Below are positions 60,763-64,000 of a stretch of DNA of 64,000 nucleotides, one piece after another (the first letter of the stretch is position 1; the number at the start of each line of letters is the position of its first letter). The position numbers and the translations under genes are program-made. This stretch comes from Pimelobacter simplex (GTDB taxonomy: Bacteria; Actinomycetota; Actinomycetes; Propionibacteriales; Nocardioidaceae), in contig NZ_FOUK01000008.1 in assembly GCF_900114845.1 (NCBI RefSeq), forward strand, positions 62,001 through 126,000, read 5' to 3'. The notes beneath the pieces are model-generated. The model was given only the letters and a program-made list of their open reading frames with translations, did no database searches and had not been told where the DNA came from.

Positions 60763-61646
60763 GCCCGTGGGCGGCACTCACGCCGGAGCCCGAGCGGTTC
60801 CACGACGAGGGCTCCGCCGACCCGCCGCGCATCGTGCTGGAGCGGGTCGAGTCCGGCGACGTGCACCGGCGCACCGAGAGCTTCCGGATGCTGCACCGGA
60901 TCGCCTACCGCGACCGTGAGTACGGCGACCTGCTGGTCCCCGCCGACCCGGCCACGTTCGAGACCGACCTGACGTCCGTGCCGACGATCTTCACCTGGCT
61001 GGTGCCGCGGACCGGGCGGCACCTGCCGCCCGCGCTGCTCCACGACGGGCTCGTGCACGGCCGGCACGAGCCACCGACGTACCTGTCGGTCGACGGGCAC
61101 GTGCTCGACCGGGTGGCGGCCGACCGGGTGTTCCGGGCGGCGATGCGCGACACCGACACCGGTCCGGTGCGCAGCTGGCTGGTCTGGTCGGCGGTCACGC
61201 TCGGCACGATCTGGTCCGGCTCGACGGCGTGGTCGTCCGCGCGGCACCTGCGCTACCGCGCGACGGCCGCCGCGAGCCTGGTCGTCGTCGCCGTGCTCGG
61301 GGTGCTGGCGACGCTCGACCTGCTCGACGTCGTCGACGTCGTGCCGTGGATGGGGGACCGGCCGTTCGCGGCCGAGCTCGTCGGCGGGCTGGCCGGCGCG
61401 GTCGTCGTCCCGCTGCTGCTGGGGCTGACCTGGGGCCGGTTCGCGATCGCGGGCGCGGTCACCGGCATCGCGCTGGCGGTCCTGCTCCACGTCACGGTCG
61501 TGCTCGCGCTCATCACGCTGGCCTACCAGGCCGCCGAGTGGGTCGCCCGGCGCCGGCCGGTGGCGGCCGTCGCGATCGCCGCCGTCGTGGTGGGCGCCCA
61601 CGTGGTGCTCGTCATCTTGTTCGTCGGCCCATTCCGCTGGAGGTGA
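60759..61646 (+). CDS. DUF1353 protein with C-terminal membrane helices
   Basis: A 295-residue protein. Residues 30-150 match DUF1353: VPADPATFETDLTSVPTIF, then LLHDGLVHGRHEP with the His-Asp pair common in the family. The C-terminal half has about four membrane helices (for example ATAAASLVVVAVLGVLATL and AIAGAVTGIALAVLLHVTVV). Its ATG overlaps the metalloprotease stop. DUF1353 proteins often occur in phages and resemble peptidase-fold domains, but this one is chromosomal in context and membrane bound. Function unknown. Confidence 0.82.
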   Translation: MSPWAALTPEPERFHDEGSADPPRIVLERVESGDVHRRTESFRMLHRIAYRDREYGDLLVPADPATFETDLTSVPTIFTWLVPRTGRHLPPALLHDGLVHGRHEPPTYLSVDGHVLDRVAADRVFRAAMRDTDTGPVRSWLVWSAVTLGTIWSGSTAWSSARHLRYRATAAASLVVVAVLGVLATLDLLDVVDVVPWMGDRPFAAELVGGLAGAVVVPLLLGLTWGRFAIAGAVTGIALAVLLHVTVVLALITLAYQAAEWVARRRPVAAVAIAAVVVGAHVVLVILFVGPFRWR

Positions 61647-61666
61647 CCGGCGAGTAAGTTCGAGGG

Positions 61667-63163
61667 GTGACCAGCACCGACGCCGCGCCGGCCGCTCCCG
61701 CCGCGCAGACCTTCACCTCGCTCGACCCGGCCACCGGCGCCGTGGTCGGCACCCACCCGATCCACGACGCGACCGCCGTCCAGGCCGCCGTCGACCGGGC
61801 CCGCGCCGAGGCCCCGCACTGGCAGGCCCTCGGGTACGACGGCCGCAAGCGCGCGCTCGTGCGCTGGCGCAAGCTCATCGCCCGCCGCATGGACGAGCTC
61901 GCCGCGCTCATGGCCCGCGAGACCGGCAAGCCCACCGGCGACGCGCTCCTCGAGACCGCGCTCGCCGTCGACCACCTCTCCTGGGCCGCCGGCCATGCCG
62001 AGAAGGTGCTCAAGCGCCGCAGCGTCGCGCCGGGCCTGCTCATGGTCAACCAGGCCGCGAGCGTCGAGTACCGCCCGCTGGGCGTCGTCGGTGTGATCGG
62101 CCCCTGGAACTACCCGGTCTTCACCCCGATGGGCTCCATCGCCTACGCGCTCGCGGCCGGGAACACGGTGGTCTTCAAACCCTCGGAGTACACCCCCGGC
62201 GTCGGCGAGTGGCTCGCGCGCACCTTCCAGGAGGCCGTCGGCCGCCCGGTCTTCCAGGTCGTCACCGGGTACGGCGAGACCGGCGCCGCGCTCACCGCGG
62301 CCGGCGTCGACAAGGTCGCCTTCACCGGCTCCACCGCCACCGGCAAGCGGGTGATGGCCGCCTGCGCCGAGACGCTCACTCCCGTCGTGATCGAGGCCGG
62401 CGGCAAGGACGCGCTCATCGTCGCCGACGACGCGGACGTCGCCGAGGCCGCCGAGGCCGCGCTGTGGGGCGCCGCCGCCAACGCCGGCCAGACCTGCGCC
62501 GGCGTCGAGCGGGTCTACGTCCACGAGCGCGTGTACGACGAGTTCCTCGACCACCTGGTCCGCCAGGCCAAGGACCTGGAGGCCAAGCCGGGCGGGCAGG
62601 TCGGCCCGATCACCATGCCGTCCCAGGTCGACATCATCCGGCGCCACGTCGACGACGCCCTGGCCCGCGGCGGCCGCGCGCTGGTGGGCGGACCGGTGCC
62701 CGAGGGGGCCCGCTTCGTGCAGCCGACCGTGCTGGTCGACGTCCCCGAGGACTCCTCGGCGGTGCAGGAGGAGACGTTCGGTCCGACCGTCACCGTCACC
62801 CGGGTCAAGGACATGGACGAGGCCGTCGAGCGGGCCAACGGCACCCGCTACGCGCTGGGCTCCACGGTCTTCTCCCAGGAGCACGGCATGGAGATCGCCG
62901 ATCGGCTGCGCGCCGGGATGACCGCCATCAACGGCGTCATCTCGTTCGCGGGCATCCCGACCCTGCCGTTCGGCGGCGTGGGCGACTCGGGCTTCGGCCG
63001 GATCCACGGCCCCGACGGCCTGCGCGAGTTCACCTACCCCCACGCCATCGCCCGGCAGCGGTTCAAGCCGGCGATCGCGCTGACGACGTTCCGTCGCACG
63101 GCCAAGGAGGAGAAGCAGCTCACGAAGGTCGTGCGCGGCCTCTACGCCCGCGGGAAGAAGTAG
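61667..63163 (+). CDS. Aldehyde dehydrogenase family protein
   Basis: A 498-residue NAD(P)-dependent aldehyde dehydrogenase. Catalytic Cys277 (NAGQTCAGV), general base Glu243 (IEAGGKDAL) and Asn148 (GPWNYP) are all present, as is the FTGSTATGK cofactor loop. It resembles succinate-semialdehyde and long-chain aldehyde dehydrogenases. The GTG start follows TAAGTT by six bases, suggesting a leaderless message. The C-terminus is basic (KVVRGLYARGKK). Its last 44 bases overlap the convergent transporter gene. Confidence 0.93.
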   Translation: MTSTDAAPAAPAAQTFTSLDPATGAVVGTHPIHDATAVQAAVDRARAEAPHWQALGYDGRKRALVRWRKLIARRMDELAALMARETGKPTGDALLETALAVDHLSWAAGHAEKVLKRRSVAPGLLMVNQAASVEYRPLGVVGVIGPWNYPVFTPMGSIAYALAAGNTVVFKPSEYTPGVGEWLARTFQEAVGRPVFQVVTGYGETGAALTAAGVDKVAFTGSTATGKRVMAACAETLTPVVIEAGGKDALIVADDADVAEAAEAALWGAAANAGQTCAGVERVYVHERVYDEFLDHLVRQAKDLEAKPGGQVGPITMPSQVDIIRRHVDDALARGGRALVGGPVPEGARFVQPTVLVDVPEDSSAVQEETFGPTVTVTRVKDMDEAVERANGTRYALGSTVFSQEHGMEIADRLRAGMTAINGVISFAGIPTLPFGGVGDSGFGRIHGPDGLREFTYPHAIARQRFKPAIALTTFRRTAKEEKQLTKVVRGLYARGKK

Positions 63164-64000
63164 CCGCCCCGGCGCAGGCGATCACCGCGAGCCCGCCGGC
63201 GACGGTGAGCGAGGTGATCGCCTCGCCGAGGACCAGGCCCGCCCAGGCGATGCTCAGCACCGGCTGGACGAGCTGGACCTGGCTGACCTGCGCCATCGGC
63301 CCGAGCGCGAGCCCGCGGTACCAGGCGAAGAAGCCGAGGAACATGCTGACCACGGCCAGGTAGCCGAAGCACAGCCACGTCCCCGGCCCCGCCGACGGCG
63401 GGTGCCGGACGACGCTCGCGCCGGCCAGCACGGTCATCACCGGCGCCGCCAGCACCAGCGCCCACGAGATGGTCTGCCAGGAGCCGAGCTCGCGGGCGAG
63501 CAGGCCGCCCTCGGCATAGCCGGTCGCGCAGGCGACGACGCCGGCGAACAGCAGCAGGTCGGCGCGCTGGAGGTGCGCCGGGCCGCCGCCCTGGGCGACG
63601 GCGAACCCGACGGCGGCGCTCGCGCCGAGCCCGGCGTACAGCCAGAAGGCGGGGACGGGGCGCTCCCGGGTGCGCAGGACCGCGATGACCGCGGTCGCGG
63701 CCGGCAGCACGGCGATGACGACGGCGCCGTGGCTGGCCGCCACCTCCGTCAGCGCGTACGACGTGAGCAGGGGGAAGCCCGCGACCACGCCCGCGCCGAC
63801 GACGGCCAGCCGCCCCCACTGGGCGCCACGGGGGAGGCGCTGGCGGGTCAGGGCGAGCGCGGCCGCGGCGAGCGCGGCGGCGACGACCGCGCGGCCGGCG
63901 CCGATGAGGAGCGGGTCGAGGTCGCGCAGGGCGACCCGGGTGACGGGCACGGTGAACGAGAACGCGAGCACCCCGAGCAGGCCCCAGCCGAGACCGGCGG
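63120..64000 (-). CDS. DMT/EamA-family transporter (start lies beyond window)
   Basis: A membrane protein of the drug/metabolite transporter superfamily with about ten helices in two EamA repeats. The frame stays open to the window edge: residues GLGWGLLGVLAFSF precede the GTG at 63971, so the true start is to the right of 64000. Typical segments are GAGRAVVAAALAAAALALTR in the first half and VQLVQPVLSIAWAGLVLGEA in the second. Substrate unknown. It overlaps the aldehyde dehydrogenase by 44 bases at its end. Confidence 0.87.
   Translation of the reverse strand, partial: AGLGWGLLGVLAFSFTVPVTRVALRDLDPLLIGAGRAVVAAALAAAALALTRQRLPRGAQWGRLAVVGAGVVAGFPLLTSYALTEVAASHGAVVIAVLPAATAVIAVLRTRERPVPAFWLYAGLGASAAVGFAVAQGGGPAHLQRADLLLFAGVVACATGYAEGGLLARELGSWQTISWALVLAAPVMTVLAGASVVRHPPSAGPGTWLCFGYLAVVSMFLGFFAWYRGLALGPMAQVSQVQLVQPVLSIAWAGLVLGEAITSLTVAGGLAVIACAGAATSSRGRRGRARPS

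Overview
The window is about 64 kb of very GC-rich DNA. Genes are packed with 1-8 base stop/start overlaps, GTG starts are common, and the gene families (PucR regulators, MutAB/MeaB, ScyD/ScyE, DUF3060, WYL regulators, BMP-type nucleoside ABC transporter) point to a high-GC actinobacterium, most likely Nocardioides or a close relative. I saw no rRNA, tRNA, insertion sequence, prophage or CRISPR array. Almost everything is chromosomal metabolism.

Layout. 1-5.2 kb: end of selA, then selB, a rhodanese, an OFA-type (oxalate/formate) transporter with its 39-residue small subunit, and a LysR regulator; this looks like the edge of a selenocysteine-dependent formate locus lying to the left. 5.2-12.8 kb: a DUF1345 membrane protein, a TetR regulator with its operator driving an SDR-hydrolase fusion, a CoA ligase plus enoyl-CoA hydratase pair facing a second TetR regulator, a glycosyltransferase and a small membrane protein. 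13.0-17.9 kb: mutA-mutB-meaB (methylmalonyl-CoA mutase). 17.9-20.8 kb: a secreted ScyD-like propeller, an M20 amidohydrolase and a secreted DUF3060 protein. 20.8-29.1 kb: nucleoside import (lipoprotein, ATPase, two permeases), cytidine deaminase and pyrimidine-nucleoside phosphorylase, with an unrelated PIG-V-like glycosyltransferase between. 29.1-30.9 kb: an FAD oxidoreductase and a cupin.

31.0-50.8 kb is the most interesting part. A PucR-type regulator sits between two arms. The left arm encodes FdrA, a DUF1116 protein and a DUF2877 protein, relatives of the E. coli oxamic transcarbamylase. The right arm encodes an NCS2 base permease, a three-subunit molybdenum hydroxylase, a CoxG-like protein, an amidase, HyuA/HyuB, an NmrA-like protein, a carbamate kinase and a barbiturase/cyanuric acid hydrolase with all three Ser-Lys pairs intact. 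Read with the nucleoside genes upstream, this suggests: nucleoside -> uracil -> barbiturate -> ureidomalonate -> malonamate + carbamoyl phosphate -> ATP, CO2, NH3 and malonate. That would be an energy-conserving form of oxidative pyrimidine breakdown. The catalytic families are visible; the order of steps is my inference.

50.9-64 kb: small accessory genes (VOC, WYL, MmcQ/YjbR, thioesterase, crotonase, YciI, GNAT), a drug-efflux MFS with a methyltransferase facing an XRE-cupin regulator, a DUF255 thioredoxin-domain protein, a metalloprotease-like protein, a DUF1353 protein, an aldehyde dehydrogenase and a DMT transporter cut by the window end.

Two cross-cutting sequence patterns stand out. 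At least fifteen first-in-transcript genes have a TANNNT hexamer 6-8 bases before the start codon, the signature of leaderless transcripts. A 22-base repeat occurs in tandem at two intergenic sites 12 kb apart, at one of them as arms of a hairpin about 100 bases long.
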